A DNA stretch of 64,000 nucleotides from Astrocystis sublimbata (taxonomy: Eukaryota > Ascomycota > Sordariomycetes > Xylariales > Xylariaceae), in the NCBI GenBank assembly GCA_022453515.1, contig JAJNNY010000028.1, forward strand, positions 372,001 to 436,000. The letters run 5' to 3'. Below, piece after piece: positions 1 to 10,659 of the stretch. The notes beneath the pieces were generated by a model. That model was not told the DNA's origin and searched no databases. It saw only the letters and a program-made list of their open reading frames with translations. Position numbers and translations under genes: made by a program. How positions within the stretch are numbered: position 1 is the first letter of the stretch; every line of letters begins with the position of its first letter.

Positions 1-2
1 TG

Positions 3-782
3 CGAGTCACGAGCACCCGCGGCTGGCTGTCTATCGCCAAGCTGCTTATCGCTCGTGGCGCACGAGCAGGCCATCAGGATGGGAATGGCCGAACTAGTCT
101 CCATCACGCGGTCGCACACGGACACTTGGAGCTGGCGGACTTCTTGGTGGGACAAGGTGCAAGCTTCGTCGCCGAGGACGCGATCGGGTCGACGCCGATT
201 GATCTTACCATTCGCAAGGGCCAGGACAGCTTGGACTTCATCAGACAGCACATGGCCGATCTCAGCATGGGTATCAACCGTCGCCCGTCGCTTCTCTTGA
301 CCAAGCAAAACGGACAAGTGACGATGAGACCGTCGGAGATCCGGCAAGCTATCGCTGGGGAGTGGAAGGGGCACTATGAGTATCTCAGCTGGCAAAAGGG
401 AGTTCAGGAGCCGATGTCAATCCACATTGGGACCAGCAGCAGCAGCAACGATGACGAGAGCGCGAAAATCCAGGCGGCTGAGTCTACGACGAGCGCTTCT
501 CTAGAGTTCTTCAACCGTGACGAGGAAGACGAGGTCGGGACGTTCCACTTCTACGGATTCGTGGATCCCGTCGGTATCATCTGGTGGGTCAAGCTTTACC
601 GCACGTTGGGTTGGTTGTATAGGGGCAAGCTGGACGCCGCCACTGGAACGATCAGAGGTACCTGGGGTAGCAACAGGTCGTTGTGGCACGGCACCTTTGA
701 GCTGCGCCAGAACACGAGTCCCGCAGCGGGAACTGAGAGTAATGATAATGCACCTGAAAAAGAAGAGGTTGACGGAGTGTAA
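3..782 (+). CDS. Ankyrin-repeat protein, 3' part (5' end outside window)
   Basis: The frame is open to the left edge, so this is the last ~259 codons of a longer gene. The first ~65 residues contain ankyrin-type repeats: a helix-turn-helix pattern with TSLHHAVAHGHLELADFLV followed by a second TPIDL repeat start. Ankyrin repeats are protein-binding scaffolds. The rest is a different module, rich in Trp and Gly: GEWKGHYEYLSW, a Ser/Asp-rich linker, then FHFYGFVDP, WWVKLYRTLGWLYRGKLD and IRGTWGSNRSLWHGTFEL, ending in an acidic tail. The spaced W/G/beta pattern suggests a small beta-barrel-like domain; that is inference. An internal ATG at 126 would cut off the first repeat, so it is not taken as the start. 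Partner and process are unknown. Confidence 0.75.
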   Translation, partial: RVTSTRGWLSIAKLLIARGARAGHQDGNGRTSLHHAVAHGHLELADFLVGQGASFVAEDAIGSTPIDLTIRKGQDSLDFIRQHMADLSMGINRRPSLLLTKQNGQVTMRPSEIRQAIAGEWKGHYEYLSWQKGVQEPMSIHIGTSSSSNDDESAKIQAAESTTSASLEFFNRDEEDEVGTFHFYGFVDPVGIIWWVKLYRTLGWLYRGKLDAATGTIRGTWGSNRSLWHGTFELRQNTSPAAGTESNDNAPEKEEVDGV

Positions 783-2167
783 GTAGAATTATGTATATAG
801 TGTCGGATAGGTATATTGAATGGGTACATATATGCGGACGTCGTTGGTATCTCATACTATGAAACGAGCTGATGAGACGTCTACTACCTTATATGCAGCC
901 GACGATTTTTCAAGAGGCCATGGCTTGTGTATGTTTTCAAGTAACGATGTAACAAGCCATCGAGCGTACAGATGTGCATTACTAACTCGGATAGATTGTT
1001 TAAATCTACGCGTTGAGTTCGCTCGTCCCGTCCAGAAGTGGGACTTCCCAACCCTACGACAACAACGCCAACAACGTCTCGTCATAGGTTTCCTAGGTAC
1101 TTCTATATCGATGATACCGAAACAAGATAGCCGCGGGCTCAGAATTTAATAGCGATGCCGGGTGAATTTACGAAATAATGCCACGATGATTCGCGACATT
1201 CCCTTATCTGATCCCGTCCTCCTCCTCCTAGTCCCCCCTCCCCCCGCGATCCGTTCCGTCTCGCCTTACCTCGATATCAACAGGCCTCGAACTAGGACAC
1301 GCGAGCTTCCAAATCGGACATGGTATGCCCCATAGATAAGCGCCGTCTTATATGGCCTTTCGCGGCCTACCTCAATATACAACACGCGCATGCACGTTCC
1401 GCCGCTGGGGTTAGCCTGATGTCGGAGTCACGCGCCTTAGGGCGATGCTCTAATAAGACGTGATCCGGTATCTGAGACGGGTCTCCGCCCGCAAGGCTTA
1501 GCTGACTAACCACGATTTCGCCATCCCCTCCCTGGGTTGGGGTCAAGGATTCAAATGTTACAGCTGAGTTGTGTTACCCAGTTCTGATATTGGGCGGATG
1601 GATCTGTGTGAAACCAGCCCATAGCCATACTCAGGGTAATAACGAAAAGAGTATCCCTGTGACAGATCGCGATGAAAATGCTTCGAAATCCGCGGTTATC
1701 TCGCTTTCCTTTGTTGGCGGAGATCCATGCCGGATGCCCGGGTTAAGTCCGCTTGCAGATGTGCTTGGTGATCAGGATTGCGTGATCGAACTCCACGTTA
1801 GCAACATCAACAACCCATCACCATCCGCCTTCACCAACGCGGGGTTGCGTCTCGGGAGGGGCAAGCTCATATCGCCATATCCGCCTCGTGCGCCTCCGGA
1901 CCTGATACAAGTATTATGCAATGAGGATCGGGACAGGTCTTTGGGAAAAGGCAATGTAGGCTTTTCGATTGGACCACTAGTGCTTTGCGCAATCGTGTGT
2001 TGCTCGCACATCAGTGTCTCGACATCCCGCGGCACCGGATATCGCTGCGCGAAACTGTAACTGCTACTTAAAGTGACGATGTCCGTCTCCCAAAGGTGCC
2101 ATTGAGCACACCTTAATCACACCACTTTCAAGATACCCCCCCCCTCCATAGATAAAATTTCCTAATA
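783..2167. other. Spacer and dioxygenase promoter region
   Basis: About 1.4 kb without a convincing gene. It holds C/T-rich stretches (1205-1262) and a C10-type run just upstream of the dioxygenase start (about 2137-2149). Open frames here (820-1149, 1569-2060) have no recognisable domain or splice continuity. The 3' UTR of the ankyrin gene and the promoter and 5' UTR of the dioxygenase must lie here. Confidence 0.5.
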
Positions 2168-3422
2168 ATGGCTCCCTCTGCTACAGCAACCGTCACCGAG
2201 ACGGCGGTTCCCAAAGAGCAGCCGGCTCTCGACACTCTGTACAAGGAGTTCCAGACCTACTACTTCTCCAAAGACGCCGAGACAGGCAAGGTAGCCGGCA
2301 TCGAGGCGGCCAAGTACCCTCACTACCTGCCCACATGGGACAAGACCCAGAGCTTCCCGCCTCTCGAGCCCTTCGAGCATTATGAGCACGGCAAGGACGC
2401 AGATACCTCGTTCCCGGAACTGCTCCCCTCAGAAGCCAAGGTCAACCACCTCACGCCGACGATCGGAACCGAGGTCCACGGCGTCCAGCTGAGCGGACTC
2501 AGCGCTGCTGGCAAAGACCAGCTCGCGCGCTTCGTTGCCGAGAGGAAGGTTGTGGCATTCAGAAACCAGGACTTCAAGGACCTATCTATCCCCGACGCTC
2601 TGAAATTCGGCGAATACTTTGGACGTCACCACATCCACCCCACAGTAAGTATGACCTGAATAGTCCTCGCTCGCTCTCAATTTCGTGTGTATTGATCCGA
2701 TATATAGTCTGGCGCGCCCGAAGGCTTCCCCGAGATCCACCTCGTGCACCGTGGTGCTGGCGACACCAAGTCTGACGAATACTTTGCGGACCGTATTAGT
2801 TCCGTGGCGTGGCACTCCGATGTCTCATATGAGTTGCAGCCTCCGGGAACGACGTTCCTGTACATCCTTGACACACCCGAGGTTGGCGGCGACACACTCT
2901 TCGCCAACTGTGTAGAGGCATACAACCGCCTGAGCCCCCTGTTCAAGGAGAGGCTGCACGGACTCCAGGCCGTTCACTCCGGTATCGAGCAGGTCGCGGT
3001 CGCACACTCCCGAGGAAGCCCCAACAGGAGGAACCCGGTCCGTAGTGTGCACCCGATCGTCCGCACCCACCCCGCCACAGGGGAGAAGGCCCTATACGTG
3101 AACCCGCAATGTAAGTTGCTTTCCCCCATATCAATGTTGCGCTTGCGGGAACTAAACTAACTTTGCAATTCTAGTCACCCGCAGCATAGTCGGTCTGAAG
3201 AAGGAAGAAAGCGATGCGATACTCAAGTTCCTGTACGACCACATCGGCTTCGGTGCCGACTTCCACAGCAGAGTCAAGTGGGAGGAGGGAACGGTAGTGG
3301 TCTGGGACAACCGCGTCACCCAGCACTCGGCCCTGCTAGACTTCAGCGGCGGACAGCGAAGGCATCTGGCTCGTATCACACCACAGGCCGAGGCTCCGTA
3401 TGAGACTCCCTTTAAGAATTAG
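2168..3422 (+). CDS. Taurine/sulfonate alpha-ketoglutarate dioxygenase (TauD/Jlp1 family)
   Basis: Fe(II)/2-oxoglutarate-dependent dioxygenase, the family that oxidises taurine and other sulfonates to release sulfite for sulfur nutrition. Exons are 2168-2644, 2708-3110 and 3175-3422. Intron 1 is GTAAGT...TATATAG (63 nt); intron 2 is GTAAGT...TTCTAG (64 nt) with an ACTAAC branch site. The product is 375 aa, the usual length for fungal members. The metal triad is visible: H-x-D in VAWHSDVSYE (exon 2) and the distal His in NRVTQHSALLDF (exon 3). The 2OG-anchoring Arg fits GQRRHLARI near the C terminus. No signal peptide or membrane segment is seen, so it is probably cytosolic. The exact substrate (taurine, isethionate or another acid) cannot be read from sequence. 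It ends 5 bp before the stop of the opposing gene. Confidence 0.92.
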
Positions 3423-3427
3423 ATAAA

Positions 3428-4581
3428 TCATAGAAAACCGGGTAGAATATCATCTGAAAAGCTCTTCTTGACGTCGTTAACTGCTGGTTTCCGCTGCCCT
3501 CGGCTTCGTCTGCGTTCTTCTTGTCGCTTTTTCAGACGCGCGAGGGGATCCAAGTCATCATCTTTTTCGAGATCGTGGCTCTCTACTGCTTTGGACGTGT
3601 GAGCTTGCGGAATTTGCGGGGGTGTAGGTGAGCTACTCAGTGTCGGCTTTTTGAACATTCTGGTAGTTGAGGCAGAGCCCCTGGTAGACGTGAAATCTGG
3701 CTGTGAGATCCGGTGCGCGAGCCCATGATTAGTAGTGCTGTCTCCAAAGTCTTGATTTTCGTGTATTTGGTGACGCGCAGTATGGGGTGGCGGCCGCGAT
3801 TTGGGTCGGCTTGGGGAACTGGGCTCGGAAGACTGTGGGTGAAACCCGGCTGCTGCACGAGTCACCGGGAGAGCTGTCGGCAGTCTATCAACTCCCTTGA
3901 TCCGTTTTCTCGGGCTCTCCATCAGCCCGTGGAGAGATTGGCTTTGCCACGAGCCATCGCGGTTGTCGTCCCCAGAGCTGTCATCAACACTGTCTCCTCT
4001 GAGGAGTTTGCGCGTGCCAAGCTGTTGCTTGTCCGCAAGAGCCTTCTTCTCTAGCTTTATTCTCGTAAGCTGCGTCATTTGGCCAACGACAGGTCGCGAA
4101 ATGTTCTTAAACATTTGCGCACTCTCGGCGGCGGAAGCTGTCTTGAGACGTTTGTATTCTGCGGCATGGAGATGGGCTGTGAACTGCCGAGCCGTCGTCA
4201 GGAACTCGTCCTCGACCATGCGGTAACGATTATCGCCATCGATGCCATCGATCATCAATCTGCTCATTTCTTAGTCCGACATTTTCATGACTAGAGTTCA
4301 TTCAAAGCAGCCGTACTTCTCTTCTGGCGGCTCCGGTGGGGGAGACGACGATGCAGTTCGACCTGTCGCGCATGTTAGATCAGTCGCGTTTCAAAAAGCC
4401 CATGTCACTTACGAGGTCTTTTGGGGTTCTTATTTGTGGTGCTGGCAGCAGCTGGGGAGCTTCTTGAGATTGTTTCTTCTCGCTTCACACGTTGAATGGG
4501 ACTGGATTGAGCTGTGAGCGAGGATGAGGCTTGCGCTTGCGCTGCTGCTTCACGACGCTTCCACGGCAGAACGCGAGGCAT
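3428..4581 (-). CDS. Conserved fungal protein of unknown function, basic, probably nuclear
   Basis: Three exons on the minus strand: 4581-4413, 4362-4317 and 4259-3428, giving 348 aa. Introns are 50 nt (GTAAGT...GACAG) and 57 nt (GTACGG...AGCAG); both keep frame. The N terminus is basic and Ser/Pro-rich (MPRVLPWKRRE, then SSSPPPEPPEEK). The segment after the second junction, MVEDEFLTTARQFTAHLHAA followed by EYKRLK, looks like a conserved helical block. The middle is low-complexity Ser/Pro with a basic RKRIK patch; the C terminus carries ARLKKRQEERRRSRGQRK and ends FSDDILPGFL. The basic clusters suggest a nuclear protein. I recognise the style of a widely conserved but unnamed fungal family and assign no function. 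The 46-nt middle exon is the least certain part. Confidence 0.72.
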
Positions 4582-5090
4582 GATGTACTGAGCTCTCGTT
4601 CTTGCACATCCTCAGAAGCATTTACTGGTGTGGTTATATGCAGCGACGAAATAGATACAGCTCCAGCTGTTCCTGAAGATTTAAGCGACTTTAATTCATT
4701 CAGGTCATTGTCGAGAATATGACTTGAAGGCACCGTGAAGCCATTGTTTGTTGCCTAAGCCCTCCACTGACAAACCTGAGTGCAAGCCGCCTACAGTGCG
4801 CAATGCAGGGATGCTTAAGTACTTCTCCTATTGGTCCGGGTGTCACTGCCAAGGTGCTTTTAGCCCGTGATTATCGTTAGGCAAGCGGCTTATGCTGACC
4901 TCAGCTACACCCAACCATTCAGCCATTTTCAAAAGCTGAATCCTGATTAGAAGAGGGACAACAGTATACTCATAGCCATATCATTTATTCACCGAAGCAT
5001 ATGATAATCTTGAAGTTTATTGTTTAAGAAAATAGGGCAATATATCATTTTCACGTTGGTACAGGCATCTGCATTCACATGCAGCGCCTT
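4582..5090. other. Spacer between two minus-strand genes
   Basis: About 500 bp with no gene seen. It must contain the promoter of the 348-aa gene and the 3' UTR of the Ecm29 gene. The stretch next to the Ecm29 stop is AT-rich, which fits a polyadenylation region. Confidence 0.5.
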
Positions 5091-8000
5091 CTATGTCAGC
5101 TTCTGCAAAACCTGATCTAGCAGCCTCTGCACGTCTAGCGATCTTTCCGTAGTCTTCATCTGCGCAATATTCTGTTGCATCTCCTCTGCAAAAGAGAGCT
5201 GCCCATCAACGGCACCAAAAACTCCTCTGTTCCACGCCGTCGCAAGCGCAAGTAGCGCCTTTGCTCTGGCCGTTCGCTGACTCTCCAACGCAACGTTTGC
5301 CTCGTCGAGGAGTAGTATCGAAAGCCATCTCATTGCCAAAGTGCTTTCATCGGTGCTAGCTGCAGCCTCTGCCTTCGCAGCCTGCTCCAGGAGGCTAAGA
5401 GCGTTAGTGAACAACGCGTCTCTGGCGATGGAAACGGATTCCTTCGAGCCCTCGATGGTGGTAGCTATGTCACTCAACACACTAGCCGGTGCCGATCGCA
5501 TGCGTGGGCGGTTGTAAGCCGCGATGACTGCCTTAAGTGCCGCATCGGTAGTTTTGCGTTCCAATTCCGTGAGCTTATGCGCCTCACCATCTGGAGTCAG
5601 ATATTCCGATACAAGGCCAACTACTTGGGCGTACATGTCTGTGTCCTCTCGTGCTGCAGCATAGTCGGCCAGCGCCTCGAAAGCATGAGGTCTGTACTCG
5701 TCGTTATTTCGCTTGGCCTCGCGAATGGCAATCTTCATAGTTTGTGCCGAGATGGCCGAGTCGCTCTCCCAAAGCTTTCTACTGTGACTGATGAAAATGG
5801 GATAAGCAGCCACCAGCTTCTCCTTGCCCTTAAACGTCTTCATGGAGAGTGACTTATCTAACACTGGCCATATTTGTTCAAGAGTTGATTCGTTGAATTG
5901 TCCCTCTTTCCCAGCCGCGCTCCCCAGAGATGTTATCATAGAGGCGACGGCAAACGCGGCGCCATGCTGCAAAGCCCATTTGGATGTGTCCAAGCCCTTC
6001 GAGATGAGACTCACAATCTCATTCACGTAGCGTTTGACGGTATGGTTGGACCCAGCATGCTGATTCCAGGCTGCTTCGAAGACTTCCGAGACATATTCGT
6101 CGGTGTCAAACTTGCCGAAATACGCGAAAGGCAGGAGTTGAGTCTCCAGATCACTGAAGGCATCGGGTGATACCTTCGCGATGGCGAGGACAGCATCAGC
6201 AACCTTCTGCCGTCGTACATCCTCTTCGGCAGCAAAATACAAGTCTACCAGTCTCGTCGTGTACCGCGTCCGGATCTCAGGCGTTGCCGATCTAAGTAGA
6301 TAGGCAGCACTTTTTGCATATGCCTTACTGACTTCGTTGTTGCGGTCCAGGATTTGTGTGTGTAGGCTCTTTACGAATAAAGCGTTGTAGGGAGCAACAT
6401 AGATACTGTGACGTAGAGCTAACGTGCTAAGCACCTCGCTGCATCCGATCTTTGTTTGCATACCGAGTGCCGACTTGACCGTGGTTATCAATTGGGGAGC
6501 TAATTGCGACATGACAGCTTCGTCGACGAACCGAAGACAGTTCACTATACACTCGAACAACGGCGATCGTGTAGCTGCAGAACTCCGCAGCTTGTCAAGT
6601 CCTTCGCGATCCTCCTCGCCGACTCTTTGATAGTAATAGTTGATCTGGGCTGGCTCGACCGTGCTGAGTAGCCCGAGCGTATGAGTAATGATGGTGGGGA
6701 TGAAAGGCTTCAAGGTATCGCCACCATTCTTCACAACATCTAGGACTGTGCTGATGGCAATGAACTTGACCTCCTCCACAGAGTTCTCGATCCCCTTGTC
6801 AGAAAGTAAAAACGGAAGGACTTGGGCAATCATCGCCTGGGCGGATGGGGAAGAGTTGTTTTCCTTCAACTGTGTCACGAGAGTTTTCGAGAGACCCATG
6901 CAAAGTTTCACTGCTGCCTTTCTCACCGAACCCTTCTGGTCGTCCAAAACCCTCAGTGTGACTCGCCAGATTTCCACGTAATACTTCTCATACTTGAGAT
7001 ATTGTTGCCCGTAGATAAGATCAGCAATAGCGGCACAACTGGCCTCTCTGACCCGCCACTCACGGCCATCTAATATGCTCTTCAGCAAATCGTTCATGAT
7101 GGCATCAAAATGCACGTCAACCGTTGTTGCTGAGTCTTTGACGACTGCCTTCCAGATGTCTTCCATGGATCTTCTGACGTTCGGGTTCGGATCGAATCTA
7201 TATCGAAACAGCTTTGGGTAGATCTTGGGATCCAGTTCAGCATCGGAGAGAATAGTGCTGAGGCCGAACCTCCCAAAAGCCGACCTGGCAGTCCATGTAG
7301 CGGCATTTGTTGCGAGAGCCATAAACTTATAGATCAGGCTTTGGTCGCCAACTTCATTCGCAAGATTGATGATGTCCTTGTATGAAGTAACGGATTTGCC
7401 TTCACCAGTAGGCAGCGCCCCTGCATCAAAAAGTTCGGTGTCTTCTTCAACCTTGAGCTGTGTCTTCGCGCCTGTAAAACTGCCGACAAGATCCTTAACA
7501 AGGTCACCCTTCAGGGACTCGTCGCCCCTCTCATATACTAGGGCCAGACCGCGGGAAGCAGTTTCTTGCACAAGCTCGTCACGGGCTGTCAATAGCCGCA
7601 TGAAAGCCACCTGGCAGTTGCGGAGACGAGATTGGATGTCCGACAGATCGGAACAATATTGGATAATGCAGAATAACCATATGCCCGATGCTTTGATGAG
7701 CGACGGCTTCGTGGCCTTACAATCCTTGAAAAGCTTATCAAGAGTTGCATTGATTTGATCTGGCCTCTTGCCAAGGCTAGCGCCGATGTCTGCGCCAAGC
7801 CCCGACGGTTGGATATCAGTACTTAGCTGTACCGTATTCGAGTCCCAACGAGCTATCGCTGCAGCAATTGCCTCGCCAACAGCAAAATGAACTTCGGTTC
7901 TCTTGATATCAGAAAGACTCAACAGTTTTTGCAACACTTGGTCAGCCGGCGAATCTCCATTGCTAGAGGATTCGCTCTGTTTCGGGATAGCCAGTCTGCC

Positions 8001-10659
8001 AAGTGTGTGGATGGCCTTCTCGTTACCTTGCTCCGCAAGAGCTGTAAGTCGGTTTATGATAGCTGTCAAATCATCTTCTTGCGAAGGCCAGCCAATGCCA
8101 GCAGTCCACATCTGGGCAAATGAATCCATGGCAGCGTTCTGGACGCCCACGTCATTTCCCGCCAATCCTGACAGGGAGCGCTTGTTGACGAACTGGATGT
8201 GATCAGGCGCCTCCAGAGAAGACTCCCTTCCGTACAATGCGACCCCAGAGAAGTAGCTAGCGAGGCAAGTAAGTGAACATTGGTACTGCGCTGAGAGAGA
8301 TGCTGATGGCTGCTCGGTAGATTCCAGGAGCGTCCGTAGTTGAGCAACGTCAAGAGCAGCTCGATCGTCCCACGGCGAAAGGATTCCAAATGCTTTAGAA
8401 ACCAACTGCCTGACCTTTTGGTTGTTAGACCCACGCAAGGATAGCAGCTCCTGGGTCCGCTTGGCAAGGGGCAAAATGATGGTTTCTGACGGGGCAAATG
8501 ACAGGATCTCAGCTAGACATGCGATGCAGTCCTCTGCACCCACGTCCGGGTGGTCTCTGAGACCATCAAAAGCGGCATTTAAGAGCTTCAGGGCAGCATT
8601 TGGGTCTACCGCCTGCATGTATTCTCTGATGGACTGACGATCTGCAAGATCATTGCTAAACCTTCTATCCAGTTGCGACTCCCAATCCATCTCAACGCTA
8701 TTTGCGCCGAGGGCAGTAAGAAAGAACACATGCTTGACAAAGCGTATGGCTATTGGAAACGCTTGAAGACGATGATTGGTGAACAACAGGTAGTTTGAGG
8801 TCTGGTCAATGGCCATTTCGTGCTCTTCAACCCGGCGAGGAGTGGAGTCGAAAAGGTACTTGGACAACTCTACCCAGTCGGGCAACTGTAGCGTCGCCTC
8901 GGGGTGTAGCTTTGTGGCCCACCAAGGATCCAGTCCTCGGTGCCCTTCTTCCAAAATATCTCGTCGTTCAGCAGTGTCAGCAGCAAGAGCCAACATGCTT
9001 ATCCACCGAGCTTTGATGTTATTGAACGGCAGACAATTGTTCGCAAACCGCACAGCTACGTGACGAGCTGTCCTCACGTTCTGCTGCTCCGGTAGGTTCA
9101 TATATTCTAGGAGGAGCACCTCAAGATCCCTGTGCTGGACCGCATCGGTTGACTTGAAAAGACCCATCATACTAGAGAGAGCGCTCTCGATGTAGACAAC
9201 AATGTCCGGGCTGGGATCGGACACCAAAGAATCAAATAGCCACTTGAGTAGTGAGTCTTTCGATTTGGGTTCCAGGCTGCTTACCCTAGCTAAAGTGCCA
9301 ATTGTTTCATACGCGTTGGCGCGCAGGCGTTGTTCATCTTGCGTTTGGGATTGGTTGCTTCTAGGGTTGGGCACTGGCCAGCCCTGTCTGAGAATGTAGT
9401 CCTTGAGAATCATCACAAGAGCTGATCCAACTGTCGAGTCCGTTGCTTTGATATCCGAACTATTTCGAGCCATCCAGGAAAGGAAACCTAGCAGGGCTTT
9501 ATGTACCCTCAAAGCCTCTAGCCCAGAAATTGGGGCCTGCTCTCCAGTGGTCAAAGTAAAGTCGTCTTTCACGGCGTCGACAACTTGCTGCTTTGGGGTG
9601 CAGGCAATAACAGACTTTGATAAAAGTCGGAGAATTTGTATTCTGTGCGCAGCTGGGAGTGTGTTGTGCGCCTTAAACAGTGACTCTACTATAGTCTCAT
9701 CTTCAATATCAACAGTGGAACGCTTCAGGACATCATCAGCTACCGATGAGATCCTTGAATCGGCGGAGCCTGCTGCGTATATGATCGGCAGGTGGCGTTC
9801 TTCATCTAGGAACGCGCCGCTCGCGAGAAAGTTGACAGCTCTCGTCTTAGATTCGGGGAGGCTGAGACTATTCGGGGCATTTGGCATCCATGATTTCGGG
9901 TCTCTATTTCGCAAAAATGCAACATCTTCTTTCGTCAAGCCGGAGGGTGAACCACTCAACTTGGCCGGCAATTCGTCGTCGGATGCCAATGCGAGGTCTT
10001 GTCTCAAAAGAAATAGCTTTCCAAGCCAGCTCGCAACGTACTTTGCATCAGTATGGTTCGCAAGACCGACAGTTTGCCGAAGATTAAGGTCATCCGCGCC
10101 CCCCCTTCCCGGTATCTTGATTTCATGAAGTAGACGAAGAAATATGTTAAAGAAGCCGGCAGCGCTTGCTGAATTTGGCTCCTTCGAGATATCGCACAGC
10201 ACAATGGGAAGAAGTTCGCGACGTTTGGACTGGTCAAGACGAGACATGCCTTCCCTGATGAAAGCAAGATCGAGTTGTTTTACTATTGGTGAAGTTGTCT
10301 GCTTGTACTGTTTCAGAAGAGCAGCAACCGGTAGGACGACACTGTTGGCTATGTGAGTTCGACGGACTGGGCAAAGAGGGACACAAACATACCCAGTGGG
10401 CTGAGCGAAGTTCTTCACGCTCATATATGCTTTAAAGGTCTGTGAGAAATGTGAGTCGTAAACTTTCCAAAAGATGCAGGCGATGGTGACTTACGTCTTC
10501 ACGTACGGCCTTGAGCGGGCTGCCGGCCCGCTCAAGCAATGGAGTCAACTGAGTCTGAAGAGCCTCGCTCAACTTCTTCTCGTCACCAGATACAGAGGCC
10601 AGTTTGTATCTGATTGTTGCGACGAGCTTGAGCTCTGCAGCTTCATTGGGTGGAGCCAT
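5091..10659 (-). CDS. ECM29: Proteasome-associated scaffold Ecm29
   Basis: Giant HEAT-repeat protein that tethers the 19S cap to the 20S core of the 26S proteasome and acts in proteasome quality control. Exons are 10659-10495, 10439-10393 and 10341-5091, giving 1820 aa, close to the ~1870 aa of yeast Ecm29. Intron 1 (55 nt, GTAAGT...TCACAG) is clear. Intron 2 (GTATGT...CAACAG, 51 nt) is frame-neutral; removing it joins NFAQPTG to VVLPVAALLKQYK and gives the spacing I expect for the family, while retaining it adds 17 residues. The start is the ATG opening MAPPNEAAELKLVATIRYKL; an upstream in-frame ATG at 10719 adds 20 unlikely residues. The whole protein is repeated amphipathic helices (for example ALRVHKALLGFLSWMARNSS), with no transmembrane segment. 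Confidence 0.92.

Noticed and set aside
1569..2060. 163-codon plus-strand frame upstream of the dioxygenase
   Set aside because: No recognisable family and no splice continuity with the downstream gene; it lies where the promoter is expected.
9403..10128. 241-codon plus-strand frame
   Set aside because: Antisense shadow of the Ecm29 gene, with no domain of its own.
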